A stretch of DNA of 64,000 nucleotides from Scenedesmus sp. ARA3 (lineage: Eukaryota; Chlorophyta; Chlorophyceae; Sphaeropleales; Scenedesmaceae), in contig RWJK01001820.1 of NCBI GenBank assembly GCA_004335835.1, forward strand, positions 1 to 64,000, in the 5' to 3' direction. The position numbers and the translations under genes are program-made. Under the pieces are notes generated by a model that worked only from the letters and a program-made list of their open reading frames with translations, was not told the origin of the DNA and made no database searches. This document shows positions 39,694 through 52,042 of this stretch, piece by piece. How positions within the stretch are numbered: the stretch's first letter is position 1; every line of letters begins with the position of its first letter.

Positions 39694-39737
39694 AATTTTA
39701 TTTTTGATCACGGAAAATTTTATTTTTGATCACGGAA
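39694..39737. repeat. AT-rich direct repeat, two copies of about 22 bp
   Basis: The core attttatttttgatcacgg occurs twice in direct succession, with TGATCA palindromes. Its composition differs from the surrounding GC-rich DNA. Confidence 0.8.
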
Positions 39738-40249
39738 AGTTTGCAGTGTTGCAAACTGCAAATTTTCCAGTGTTGCCGCACTGCGTTGGCAGTTCGGGTG
39801 TGTTGTAACGTGCTACTGCGCTGGTGATGGTGTGTATAAGTACATCCACTGTGGTACTGCACTGAGCAGTGCACAGTCAACTCCAATGCTGCCTGCTGCT
39901 GCAGTGTGCTCGCTGCATCACCCTCGATCACTATGTAGAAGGTCACCTTTTAGGACGGTCCTATGGGGACACCACACATGACCCACGAAGCCATCCTTGT
40001 CAGTTGAGTTTGGTTACTTGCAAAATACCGAAACTACCTCCGCTAAGCTGCGCCACAGCCATGCCTTCGTGTATGCTCACAATATGCCTTGACATCGTAC
40101 ACCGATACCTTAAAAGCTTCTTACCGTAAGATGGCACCAATGTAACCCCTCTCTCTACCTCTCTACCACACTAAAACTCATGAATTATGACAAGATCACC
40201 AATACCACCTGGCCTATCATTATGACAACCACCGACACCCACGCAAGCA

Positions 40250-40307
40250 CAGTGCGTGGACTCCATGCGCAGTGCATGGACTCCATGCGCAGTGCATGGA
40301 CTCCAAA
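40250..40307. repeat. 20-bp tandem repeat, about 2.7 copies
   Basis: The unit gtgcatggactccatgcgca is repeated head to tail, the first copy with one change. Confidence 0.85.
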
Positions 40308-40799
40308 GGCTTTGGGTAGTGACTGACAGGCGCCAAGACTGCTGCAGCTGTCAAGCTTTCAGCTGGCTAACGTTGGAGCCAAAATGTCCTTCAGAACAAG
40401 TGCACGACCGTCAAGCAACAAGCAAGGGACATCACAATGGCAGCAATGCAGCTGCAAGCACACTGCCTGCCCAACTAGATCCTGTCTTGCGTGCTGCCTG
40501 CATGCCTGCTGCCTGCCGCAAGCTCAGCAGGCTGCTGAGACCACTGACACCACCGGGCAGCAAATGCTGAATCAATTGCATTCACCACACTCAGGCGTCA
40601 CCAGATGTGACCACGAGCTTCGACAAGTGACATTACCAGCATACAGCTGCTGCAAAAGCTGTCAGGCGTTGCTGATCATGCAGCTTGTACACAGCTGCAT
40701 GGTTTTTACATTGGTCCGGCCCTGCTGGCCCTGCTGCCTCATGCACATCAACTGATGCGCACACAACAGCCAGCACATTTGGGAAGACCAGACTACCTA

Positions 40800-40814
40800 C
40801 AGCAGCAGCAGCAG

Positions 40815-40856
<42 letters not shown>
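40800..40856. repeat. CAG microsatellite (intergenic)
   Basis: About 18 CAG units with one CAC interruption, between two convergent genes. Confidence 0.9.
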
Positions 40857-40858
<2 letters not shown>

Positions 40859-41109
40859 ATGTATGTCTGAGAGCACACACATAGCTGCAGCTTCATCACC
40901 ACACAGCTATGCTGTATCAAGTGCTCAGTTGAACCTCGCGCGTCATGCACAGCTTGTATTCGGCCATTGAGTGTGCACTGAAGCATACTGTCACAGCTGC
41001 TAGCCTATAGACTATCACAAGGCAAAACATGCCATTCCATGACATGCCATGCCATTCCCTCTGCTGCCCACCTGCTAAGCACCCACTCGTAGCTGCACCG
41101 CATGCTCCT

Positions 41110-41351
41110 TTAGGCCATGCCAGCTGCTGCTTGCTGCATGGCTGTGGCAGCTGCCTGACTGCCATCAGACAGGTGCTGAAAAGCAGGCTCATATAGTGGA
41201 CCATTAGGGTCCAGAAAAACACCCAGCTCTGGTATGAGCTGCGGCTGCTGCTGTTCCTGCTGCTGCTGCTGCTGCTGCAGCGGCGCCACAGCAGACAGAG
41301 GGTCTGCTTGCAGGAACTGCTGCACCTGCAGCGCGTGCTGATCCTCCTGTA

Positions 41352-41383
<32 letters not shown>

Positions 41384-41472
41384 AATGCCTGTACCGGCGG
41401 CTGCGTACTGAGCTGCTGCTGAGCGCCTGGCAGCGGCTGCTGCGCCTGGCTGCCAGCTGAGCTGCTGGCTGT

Positions 41473-41527
<55 letters not shown>

Positions 41528-42417
41528 GGCTGCTTGAGGTGTGGGAACTTGCTGCTCAGGTAGTCGTAAGCCTGCAGGCAGCCAGCCTCTGTCATGCGCC
41601 GGTGCGTCTCGGTATCATTTAGGATCTTTGTTGCTGGGTGGTTTGAGGGCAGCTTGCGCGCAAAGCTGCCCTTGTTGTTCATCAGCGCACACTCAAAGAA
41701 GGAGTCGTCTTTTGGGATGCCAAACCAGTCCAGCAGCTCATCCAGGAAGTAAGGGTTCAGCTCTCCGCTTGCTGTTTTCAAATCCTCGTAAAAGAACACC
41801 TTGAACTCTGTGGCGTTGCCGCAGCCAGGGGATGTTGCAGTGCCAAAGATGCGCTGGAACTGTGCTGTCCATCTGAGGCATTGACGGGTGGACAGGCCAT
41901 ACCAGTCGTCCCAGTTCCACTGCTGCGGGTCCACAACGCCTGTGTGGCTCCTGCCTGTTCGCAATCGCTGATAATCGCCCATGATGGCACGCAGAGGGTG
42001 CCTGATGATCACAATGGCGCGCTTCCACCAGCAGCTGAACATGTGGGTCTTCACCGCGATGCTCTTGTCCCAGTTGAAGGAGTCATCGCACTCTGCTTTG
42101 AAAACTGGCTGCAGGAACTTATCGCAGTAGACGCTGGAGGTGTGGTAGCCCGTCAGAGTCTCTATGATGTGTCGCACCCAAGTATTGCCAGAGCCTGGAA
42201 AGGTCATCAGAGCTGTTGTCGTCCTAGGCTCTGCAAGATATGTTTTGCTATTCGGGCAGCAGACGGTGCCCACATCTGGTCTTTCCGCAGCGGCCAAACA
42301 GGCCCAACCAACGATGCAGAGAGCTGCAAGCCCCACTATCCGGCTGCTGAATGTCATCCGCTTTTGTTTAGCGTAAATCATGTTCTTGAAGATCAAACAA
42401 CCTGTGTCTGGCGCCAT
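41110..42417 (-). CDS. Golgi-type sulfotransferase (type II membrane protein) with poly-Gln tail
   Basis: A single-exon frame of 435 residues from ATG 42417. A short basic N-terminus is followed by a membrane anchor (RIVGLAALCIVGWACLAAAE, about 26-45), the layout of a type II Golgi enzyme. 5'-phosphosulfate loop: TFPGSGNTWVRH (72-83). 3'-phosphate motif: AIVIIRHPLRAIMGDYQR (134-151). VFFYEDLK and WFGIPKDD are also typical of PAPS-dependent sulfotransferases, closest in feel to WSCD/sulfotransferase family proteins. The acceptor substrate is unknown. From about residue 295 the protein is mostly Gln runs encoded by CAG. Later Met codons (MIYAK, MTFSS) are alternative starts. As an intronless gene it has no exon echoes. 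Confidence 0.83.
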
Positions 42418-44262
42418 GAGCACCCGACATGCAGTACAACAGCACAGGCACCGGCGCACCGGAGAACACCGATCAACACAGCTGCAGCCGATTTGTATTG
42501 AATAATGTTCCAAAAATTGTCGAAAAAGCTTTGACTGTGTATCAGGTCAATGGTGAGTTTACAGGTGCCGATTGCGTAAAAACGCGAAACAGACAGTGCT
42601 GCCGAGTGGTCGCAGAGCTCATTAACAGCTGCAGTTGAAGTAACAAAGAAGAATTTTCAGATGTACTTTATTGTTTATGTTTGTTTGGCGTCCGTGTGGG
42701 TGCAATCACACATGCCAGATGTCCCTTCCAGTGGTGGCCTGCTGCTAGCAGCGCTGCAGCATGCTGCTGCTCGTTGGCCAACCCATGGGTGAAGTCATGA
42801 CGTGAAAGAAAGGACGATGTTGAAGACCGATTACATTTCAATCCTGATCTTTTACTGCTGATGACTCTTCAGAGTGATCTCACCGTTTTGCAGATGCAGG
42901 CAAGCACCGGCTCAAGCTGACAGTCAGCCTGAGGTGGCTGATCAAAGTTCTTGACAATTTGGCGTGTCTTGATCTGAGGGTTACAGACACATTGCGGCGG
43001 CTTGCCAGCCAATACACATTATAGTCATTGTAATCATTGCTACAGGCCAGCATCCTATGCAGGGAAACAGAGTCAAATGCTGCTTCAGCATGTTCTCAGT
43101 CAGTCACGACCATGTTATTCACAGAAGCAAACACGCAGCCCGGCACAGAGGGCACCAAGCAAACAGTTGCTGCAGTTTCGAGGCTTGCTGTAGAACACAA
43201 ACAGCACCACTGGCAGGTTGCTGCTATCCAGCAGTTGCTGCCAGCGCAAAAGGCAGGGCACACACACATCGTGCAGACACAGTACCTGCACGCAAAATCG
43301 CAAGCTATGACACACACAAAAGACTTGTCAGGCTCCATCAGACAAGGATAATTCAGACAACAGCGGCCGGCAAGCTGCCATCATGGCATGCAGGCAAACA
43401 AGCTTGATGAACATGACCAGGCACACAACTGGGGGCGAGTTGCGCTCGCAGCGCTGCCACCTCCTGATTGTCACTGACACAACTCAAATGCCAGGCATTG
43501 TTGCAGTAGGTGCACAGGGTTTTAACCAGCAGCAGCCCCACAAGATGGCCTCCCATCACTCATGCACATTAGCACCACCGGTGGTACCAATGCTTGCCAG
43601 GCCCTTGCCAGTTATTGAATTTGATTTGCAGCACCAACTATGTTGCGAGTCAGTGTGATCTGTACACCATGCCCATGGCGACAGGTGGTATTGCCAGATG
43701 TTGCAGCATATTGCAGCTGCACTCTGATCTGCTGCCGTGTCAGCACGTCAAACAGACTCCTGCAAGGGCCCAAGAGTGCACTTCCCTATAGAACTCTATT
43801 GTATCTACCACATGGTCTGTACAAGGAACAAAGCACAGATCAACATCCATTAGACACCGCACAGCACAGCAGACTTTCAGCTAGCTTAAGACTAACCTAA
43901 GCCCTTCCCATCAGCAGCCCAACAAGGGCTCCTGATACCACCTCATCACATTGGATGGCTGCCTGCAACCACTGCAGGCACCTCACAAACCAAGCAACAC
44001 CTAGACCTAGCTCTTGCGCTCCCTCCACCTGCGGTCAAGCCTGAACAGTTTCCTGGCGTTCCTCCACCAGCCCAGCCACCCTTTGCTACGTGCTGTCCCA
44101 TCCAGCGCTGCATTCATCTGCCGGCAACGCGGGCTGTGGCAACAAGTGATGAGGCGCGTGTTGGCGCTTCCCAGTGGCGCCACGCAGCTGCCTTCACATC
44201 CAACTGCCACCACACTCACATGCAGCAGCCGGCATCCTCCCACTACACCCAGCTGACCTGCT
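42418..44262. other. Intergenic region, sulfotransferase promoter side
   Basis: Between two minus-strand genes. About 44140-44230 holds an echo of the transporter C-terminus. The rest shows short, unsupported open frames only. TGTAA on the minus strand near 42978-42984 could serve the transporter. Confidence 0.5.
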
Positions 44263-45165
44263 TCAACGGCCATTGCCCGGGCGTGGCGACAGCGTGGTCA
44301 GGCGTGTATCTGGACTCCCGAGCGGCGTCGCGCAGCTGCCGCTCGAGTCCGAGTCACTCCTGCCCACGCCGCTGCTGCACGGCGGGCATCCGGAGTAGCT
44401 CCGGATCAGCCCCTCGCTCTCTGATCCATTCATATCGTCTGCGGACATGTCTTGTACGGCGAGAGGCAGCTTGCCGGCCGAGGGCTTTGTGCGCAGTGGT
44501 GCTTGCTGGAAAAGAGAGCCTCCCATAAGGCCCATTGCAAGGAAGCAAAGCTGGATGGGGCTTGCGTGCTGGTCCCAGATGAGCAGGTTGATGAGCACGG
44601 AGCCAATCTTGCAGACGACGCCCACGACCACGCCGGCTGTCGCTGACACGTTGCTGCGCATGAGGTAGCCTGCAATGCGGCAGGAGATTGTAAGACAGCG
44701 GCAGCAGGGGAGTCAGCACCAATGCAGGGACTAGAGGCAAGGGACACGAGGTAGCCTGCGGAGTTGTGCAAGAAAGCAGGGGCAGGAGGGCAGCAGAGGC
44801 GTGCTGGTCCCAGATCAGTAGATCAGTAGATCAGTAGATCACGGAGCCGATCTTGCAGACCACGCCCACCACGACGCCGGCTGTTGCTGACACGTTGCTG
44901 CGCATGAGGCAGCCTGCAGACACATAAGTGAAAGGAAGCAGGAGCAGAGAGTCAGCTGGGTTTGTGTACTGCTGTGGTAGCAGGGGAGATGCTGTTCGGC
45001 GTGAGGGAGCCTGCAGAATCGTGGCAGAGAGCAGGGGCAGGAGGGCAGCAGAGGTTGGCAAGGGAGCAGAATAATGAGCAGGTTGATGAGCACGGAGCCG
45101 ATCTTGCAGACCACGCCCACCACGACGCCGGCTGTTGCGGACACGTTGCTGCGCAATAGGTAGCC
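44140..45165 (-). repeat. Echoes of the last NST exon: two of its start and one of its end
   Basis: The start (YLMRSNVSATAGVVVGVVCK) is copied at about 45078-45165, as far as VLINLL, and at about 44842-44925, upstream of real start 44669. The C-terminal CATPLGSPDTRLTT is echoed after the stop at about 44140-44230 as CVAPLGSANTRLIT. Confidence 0.9.
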
Positions 45166-46796
45166 TGCAGAGTTGTGCAACAGAGCAAGGGGCGGGCAAG
45201 GGGTTGGAGGCAGCAAAACCTCCAGAAAGGTGGCTGAGGCGTTGCTGCACATGAGTTTGCCACCATCTGTCCTGCCGCCACATGTACTGCCACCATCTGT
45301 ACTGCCACCACATGTACTGCCACCACCTGAACACCCACTCACCTGCATGGCTCATGCACACACCGACTGCGCAGGACATGAACAGCACTGACACCTGAGG
45401 GATGTCAAACGCTGCCGCCCGCAGCACCTCGTGCTCCCCAAAGCATGCTACAAGCCTTAGCCACCATCTGTACAGCCTTCTACTGTCTGCACACCCACCT
45501 GTGTGGCTCATCATGCACACAGCTGGGGGCTGATCAGCTGCTAGAGCAGGCACTACTACCTTTAGCTACACTGCACGTGTCAAGCCTCAGCCTCCCACCC
45601 CAAGACACCCACCTGCATGGCTCATGCACACGCCGACCGCGCAGGACATGAACAGCACGGAGACCTGAGGGATGTCGAAGGCAGCCGCCCGCAGCACCTC
45701 ATGTTCCCCAGAGCACAGCGGGAACACCAGCAGCAGCGCCATTGCTGCCAGGAAGTTTGTGTAGTAGACGCGGCCCCAGTTGGACATGGCCACTGTGTCA
45801 CACACGTGCTTCACGTAGCAGGCCTCGAACAAGAAGAATGCCCCCCACACGCACAGCCAGGTGTAGGCCTTGATGTGGAAGCCTGGGGGGTGGACAGCGG
45901 GTAGTAAGCAGTAGGGACAGTTTGAAGTGAGGGCTGACAGCAATGTCAGACACAAATGTAACGTAACGTACAGCTTGGCTTCACATGCATAGCCAGGTGT
46001 AGGCCTTGATGTGGAAGCCTGGCAGCAGGGGCAGCGGGTGCAGCAGGACACCTTGGAGTGAGCACTTGCAGCACTGTCAGGGCATGACACCTTGCTTTCA
46101 CAAGCACAGCCAGGTGTAGGCCTTGATGTGGAAACCTAAATTGTGGGACAGCCGGCACAAGAAGTGCAGGTTGGAGTGAGCAAACACAGCACTTTGAGAA
46201 GCTAGGGTTTTGCACTCACAGCCAGGTGTAGGCCTTGATGTGCAAGCCTTGTGGGCAGCGCAGCTAGCAGCCAGCTCAACGTCAACAAGGAAGCGAGCAC
46301 TTCTGAGTGATAACACCCCTTTGGTCAGTTGTGGGGAATGCCTCTTGGGTTGCATCAATGCAAGTATGTTGATGTCCATGGCTACGCAGCCTTCAGCAGC
46401 AGATCTCGGCACTGCAGTACGGGCTACGCATGCTGCAACAAAGCCGAAGCCTCAAAGACAAGTTGCCGTCGTTGCCGCCATTGCTGCTGCCGCTGCCGCT
46501 GCTGCTCACCCTGGTCGTAGTATGTGTAGCCCGCGCATGAGGCCACCAGCAGCAGGATGCTGCACACGGAGCGCTTGCCTGCAGGGCGGCACAGAGAAGC
46601 AAAATGCACATGTGTATTTTGTGCCAAATGAAAGTCAGTGAGCCTTTTGCATGGTAGCTTTACTTCATGCAATGCATTCTGCTGCTGCTACTGCTGCTGC
46701 TGCTGCTCTCAGGCTGCAATAGCCTGATGCTGTGTACTGCTGCACTTATGGCGCACGATCCCGTTACTTGTGTGCTCGCCTGCTTGCAGCTGTTGC

Positions 46797-46834
<38 letters not shown>

Positions 46835-46896
46835 ATGCTGCCTCACCTGGCTGCAACCTGCCCCGGTATCATAATGCACCCGATGCTGTGACGCTG

Positions 46897-46929
<33 letters not shown>

Positions 46930-48113
46930 TCCAACAGCATATATTTTGTTGTTGTGCCGTTCACTCACCTGGCAACTCCCTGCCCAGCAGGTAGAGTCAA
47001 CAGTGCACCTGCTGCTTCATGCATTCTGCTGCTTCTGCTGCCAACAATAGTCCTGCTTTCACTTATACTCTCTCACCTGGCAGCTCCCTGCCCAGGAAGA
47101 GGTAGTCAAAGATGGAACCACTGCTTGTCATGCAAAATGCTGCTGCTGCTGCTGCTTTTGTCAACAGTTGTTCTTTGTGTAATGTCAATCGCTCACCTGG
47201 CAGCTCCCTGCCCAGGAAGAGGTAGTCGAAGATGCACAGCACCAGCGGCGTGGAGGAGCGGAAGGTGATGAAGGTCTCAACGTTGCTGTACACCAGCACC
47301 TTGATGTTGGCTGCAGGAAGCAAGCGGAAGGTCAAAAGGCAGTGCAGCAGGTCAGCAGGGTGGATGCAGAGAGGCAAGTTTGTCTTCTTGCAACTCTTTA
47401 TACGATGCAATCCAGCAAGGTGGCCTGTGAGCGGTGCGGGGTTGTTTGTCAGCGCCCCGTGCAGTGGGGATTGCTTGCAGGAACCTGAGGCTGACAATGA
47501 ACTGCTGGCAAGAGCTTGCAGGAACTTGAGGCTGGAAGTGAGCTGCCCATGTCTTGCAAGACGTCCCTGCTGCTGGACAGCCCCATCTGGTGGTACTACA
47601 TTGCAGGCCAGCTGCTGCTGTTGCTGCTGCATATGACAGCTTGAGTTCATTCATGCACAACGCTGCCAGGCAGTACCATACTACTGGGTGCTGCCATGTC
47701 ATTGCTGCTGCAGCTGCTGCATCTGTCCGTGCCTCTGCAGCTGCTCTTAACCCTCTGGGTTTGCCTAAAAGCTGCTTGCAGGACTCACCATACAGCGTTC
47801 CCAGGAAGCCCAGCACAATGAGCAAGAACGGCTTTACTAGGCTCCACTGCAGGCCTTCTGCCTCAAGCACGCCAGTAAAGTTGAGGCCCTTGACCACGAC
47901 AGCAGAGAACAGCAGCTGCAGCACCAGGATGAACACTGGCGCCTGCAGCGTGTGCACCGCCACTTTGTTGATGACGATCAGCGTGCTGGAGCAGAATCCG
48001 TAGTACCCCAGAATGAGCGGGATTTTCCACTTCTGCATGAAGCTGCCCCAGGAGTTGTCCTGATGCCGCAAAGCATCTTTTATTTGACGCTGCGCTGCAC
48101 TGGAGTCCGTCAT
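44263..48113 (-). CDS. Nucleotide-sugar transporter, GONST3/GDP-mannose transporter-like
   Basis: Exons (minus): 48113-47789, 47310-47197, 46578-46510, 45882-45613, 44669-44263; 394 residues, phases agree. It belongs to the drug/metabolite transporter superfamily (SLC35-like), with multiple hydrophobic helices: ILGYYGFCSSTLIVINK, VFILVLQLLFSAVVVKGL, FLLIVLGFLGTLY, CSILLLVASCAGYTYY, LCVWGAFFLFEACYVKH and LAAMALLLVFPLCSGE. VYSNVETFITFRSSTPL, the IKAYTWLCVW region and SVLINLLIWDQHASP line up with plant GONST-type Golgi transporters. The usual G-x-x-N-K nucleotide-sugar motif reads GVVCK here. A Ser/Gly-rich tail follows the last helix. ATG 48113 is the first in frame. Substrate not deducible. 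The exon borders have at least nine echoes. Confidence 0.88.
45351..45430 (-). repeat. Echo of the NST exon end GEHEVLRAAAFDIPQVSVLF
   Basis: An almost perfect copy from GEHEVLR to VGVCMSHAG with its donor, about 250 bp downstream of real exon 45882-45613. Confidence 0.92.
45985..46243 (-). repeat. Three echoes of the NST exon start GFHIKAYTWLC
   Basis: About 45985-46022, 46106-46137 and 46200-46243, upstream of real exon start 45882. Each has the plus-strand core cagccaggtgtaggccttga. Confidence 0.9.
46970..47119 (-). repeat. Two echoes of the NST exon end DYLFLGRELP
   Basis: About 47078-47119 reads IFDYLFLGRELP followed by GTGAGA, and about 46970-46990 keeps only GRELPG. Both lie downstream of real exon 47310-47197. 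Confidence 0.88.
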
Positions 48114-49242
48114 TTTGACGATGCTGCCTGCCCTGCTGCTTTGGATGTCCGCTGTGCTGCGGGCGCCAGGTACTTGCTGGCAGGACAGGCGCGACAGCTG
48201 TTCAAGCTGCCACAAACACTATAAGAAACGTTCAATTGATTTTAACGGTGGCAATGGGTGGCCAGCAGACTATGAGCTAGCGGTAGGCTCAACTGGTTGT
48301 GTCCAGACTAGCACGGCACAACACACGTCTACCTATAAGATGAATAACAAATATACTATTTCAAGGTGAGACAGAAAATGGTGCTGAAGCCCTTTCAAAA
48401 GCTCAGTAAGCAGTGCTGTCATGTTTGCCCTCCCCAGTTGCGACGATTCAGAGTCGCGCCTGCACACAGCGATTCTTGAAACCGGCTGCTTCCACAAACA
48501 ACATTTACTTTGACCCTAAAGCGCCAACACAAGTCAATCAGCTCTGCGGTCAATGCTCACAAGCAGCACGCGGCACACGCCGCAGCGCGACCACGGAACG
48601 AACACAGCCGAACTGGGCCTATCGCGATGTCGTAGAGCGCCCGATAGTCACTACTCCATCCACTTAATACGTCACAAACTCCCAACACAGCTGATCTGCA
48701 CTACGCTTATGCCACCAGCTACAGCCTGTACATGTAGCTGCACAGCGCGCAGTGCATACTCACTATCTGCTGCACGGGAAGAGTACTGCACCTCCACTTG
48801 TTGTTCCCACCATGCTGCTCACAAGTTCTGCAGCAACTGCCTTTAAGCTTTTGACGCGTTAGACTCTTGGTCAACCCACTCCTGGGTGTAATCAGTGCTC
48901 ACAGGAGCGTCCCGTGAGCGGGGCCAAGCTGCCCAAAGGCTCACTCCTGGTACTCCTCCTCCTCATCATCATAATGTTACCAAGAAAGCCATATCAATGT
49001 CAACGGCTCACTCCTGGTACTCCCTTGTCACCTCCATCAGCGCCTGCAGCTCAGCCAGGGTGTCCTGCAGCCGTTCCTGCAATAATCCTGAAACTTTGTG
49101 GCGTTCGCTCAAGGGCAGAGGGAAGCCTCTCAGTAGCTCACTCCTGGTATTCACCGTTGACCTCCATCAGCGCCTGCAGCTCGGCCAGTGCTTGCAGGAA
49201 CACTCAAAGGCAGAGCCGAGCTTCTTTGAAAGAAGCTACAGC
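48114..49242. other. Intergenic region, NST promoter / SET 3' flank
   Basis: Between two minus-strand genes. The part next to the SET stop codon (48930-49195) is filled with echoes of the SET C-terminus. The rest shows nothing recognisable. Confidence 0.55.
48947..49195 (-). repeat. Three post-stop echoes of the SET gene terminus ELQALMEVTGEYQE
   Basis: About 49137-49195 (ELQALMEVNGEYQE-stop), 49003-49070 (ELQALMEVTREYQE-stop) and 48947-48970 (EEEYQE remnant), downstream of the real stop at 49243. All keep the TGA. They presumably lie in the 3' UTR. Confidence 0.9.
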
Positions 49243-51732
49243 TCACTCCTGGTATTCCCCGGTCACCTCCATCAGCGCCTGCAGCTCAGCCAGTGTGTCC
49301 TGCAGCTCCCGCCTGCCAGCCGTGACATACTGCCGCACTAGCTGCTTCTGGCCAGACCTGCGGCGGGCGAAGCAGGGGAGGAATAACGTGTTTGTTTTGT
49401 CAATATGTATGTCATTTCAGCAGCACAAGTTACATCGCTCCAGGCAGCCCATTTTATTGACGGGCAGAGATTGATTGTGCCTGGCAGAAGCTGCAGCTGC
49501 TTGACCGGACACACGCCGCGTCAGGAGATATATGCAGTGTACCAGGCTACTACACATCAGCAGGAAATGCAGAGGCAGGAGGAGGCAGGAGCCCTGCAAC
49601 CACGCGGTAAAGCACATTCACCATCATCACATACAGCAAGTGCTGTCGGGAAAAAACCAGCGGGTTGATTGCATGCAGCAGCAGGCCCACCTGTACAGCA
49701 GGCAGTGCCGCAGCCAGGAGGGCATCTCTGCCGCTGCTGCTGCGTGCGCCTTGTGTGCCTGCTGTGCTGAGTCAGCCTCCTGCAGCAGTCGCAGATCATC
49801 TTCAAGCGGGCCTGCAGGAAGACAAAGAGATAGCCTGGTCATCACATGCTTGTGGCACGGTGCGAACATTGCAGACACAGCCGCTGCACAACATCTCAAA
49901 CATGTTTCTTTGGATAAACTATTCAATAGAAACAGGCAGGCAGCAGCATTGTAGCAGCCTCCAAGGCAGCCAGGCACATCAAAGAGGTAGCTGACACAAT
50001 TGAGGTGGGTTCGTACAATTGCGAAAGGGTTCAAAGGACCACTATGCTAATTGGTTCAAAAAGCGCGCTAAAATGCCAGCCCATTGTGTGCGAGCAAACA
50101 CCTGCTGCAAACACTTGCAAACACTCTGCAATGCAGGTCTGCCTGCTGCAGAGTCTGCAGTGCAGACTGCCGCAGTGTCACAAAACAAAAATGTAACGTT
50201 ATAACAATGTAACAGTGCCCACCTGTGCCCTCCTCGCCCTCCATCTGGATCAGCTTCAACTCCAGCAGCCTCACAAAAGTAGTCAGCACTGCCATGGACA
50301 GCCCCAGAGCCTCGATACGAGCCTGGATCTCGTCATTAACGATACTTTCAACGTCATTTTGACCGTTACTTTGACCGCTGCTGCTGCTGCTGCTGCTGCT
50401 GAGGGTGCTGGCTGGCGAGCCTTGCTGCAGCGCCTCTGCTGCTTGCAGCTCTACGAGTAGCTCCTGCTTCTGCATCACAAACACTTCTATCACCTCCCGT
50501 GCTGCTGCTGGGATGATGCTGCAGCGCCTGCGCGCGCTGCTGCTGCTGCTCCTGGCTGCTGCTGCCGCCTGCTGGTGGTTGGCTAGGTGTGATGCTGACA
50601 GGAAGAGCTGAGGGGTCAGGCCGCGAGCCTGCAGCACAGCAGTGCGCATCCAGAATGGCACAAGTCAAAGTCAACATGCCTGTGAACAGTAGTATGTTCA
50701 TATCACACAGCGGCAGCGGGGTGTGTGTCTCAAGGCAGCTGAAATACAGCCCCACATTAGCATGGCTTGATGACAAGTGCGCACAACTCAACACAGACTG
50801 TTGCAGTACTTCCAAAACAAGCAAGCAGCCGCATGGCTGGCGACTGGTACTACATGCAAGGCACATCATCGCCCTGCACCCTTGCCTGCAGCAGCTTCAT
50901 GCGTGCTGCCAGGCTTGCTGCGCTTGCGCCGGTCTGCATGCTGGCAGCAGCAGTGCTGCCCTAACAAAACACATGACCCTGCGCCCTCACCTGCAGTAGC
51001 TGGAAACTTTCAGTACAAAGACCGCACAAAAATGCCCGCCAAATCAAGTGAACCACATTGCCCCTGCAGCACAATGTGCATGTATAATCGCCTTGCGCCC
51101 TCACCTGCAGCAGCTGCATGCTTGCTGCCAGGCTTGCTGCGCTGGCGCTGGTCTGCATGCTGGCAGCAGCAGTGCTTCAACACAAAACACACAACCCTGC
51201 GCCCTCACCTGCAGCAGCTGGACACTTTCAGTACAAAGAGCGCAAGAAATGCCCGCTAAAGAAATCAAGTGAACCGTTTCCCCTGAAAAACAATGTGCAT
51301 GCATCATCGCCTTGCGCGCTCACCTGCAGCAGCTGCATGCGTGCCGTGAACAGCTCGTCCCACTCCTCCGGCGGCGGCAGCGGGCACAGCAGCATCAGCT
51401 GCTCATGCGGGTTGGCTGGCAGGGCAAAGCCGTACAGCAGCAGCAGCTCCTCGTTGCCCTTGTCACCATACGATATGGTTAGCTCCTCACCAGCCTTGGG
51501 GCAACACACCTGTTCAGGGGTGAGTTAGTAAGGTGGAACAGCAAGTTGGTGCAGGGTGATGGCGAAAAATATTGTTGAACAGGCGGTACAGCAGCAGCAG
51601 CTCCTCGTTGCCCTTGTCACCATAGGATATTGTAAACTCCTCACCAGCTTGAGGACAGCAAGCCTGTTGATTCAACAAATGCAACAAAGAAGCTGGCCTA
51701 GAATGATTGGGAGCTTTGTGTGAACATGCCGT

Positions 51733-51827
<95 letters not shown>

Positions 51828-51952
51828 TCCTCGTTGCCTTTGTCACCATATGATATGGCAGCTCCTCACCAGCCTTGGGGCAGCAGGCCTGTTTGAGAGT
51901 TGTTGGTGTATAGATCAGGCAAAAGGGGGTTGGTGCAGTGCAGGTTTGATAC

Positions 51953-52042
<90 letters not shown>

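Larger units (their letters stand above)
39011..41109. other. Convergent intergenic region
   Basis: Between kinase 2 (plus) and the sulfotransferase (minus). TGTAA at 39804-39808 (plus) and on minus near 40707-40715 are candidate poly(A) signals. Contains an AT-rich 22-bp direct repeat (39694-39737), a 20-bp tandem repeat (40250-40307) and a CAG array (40800-40856). No coding region recognised. Confidence 0.55.

Noticed and set aside
41881..42501. 206-codon plus-strand frame
   Set aside because: Antisense shadow of the sulfotransferase gene.
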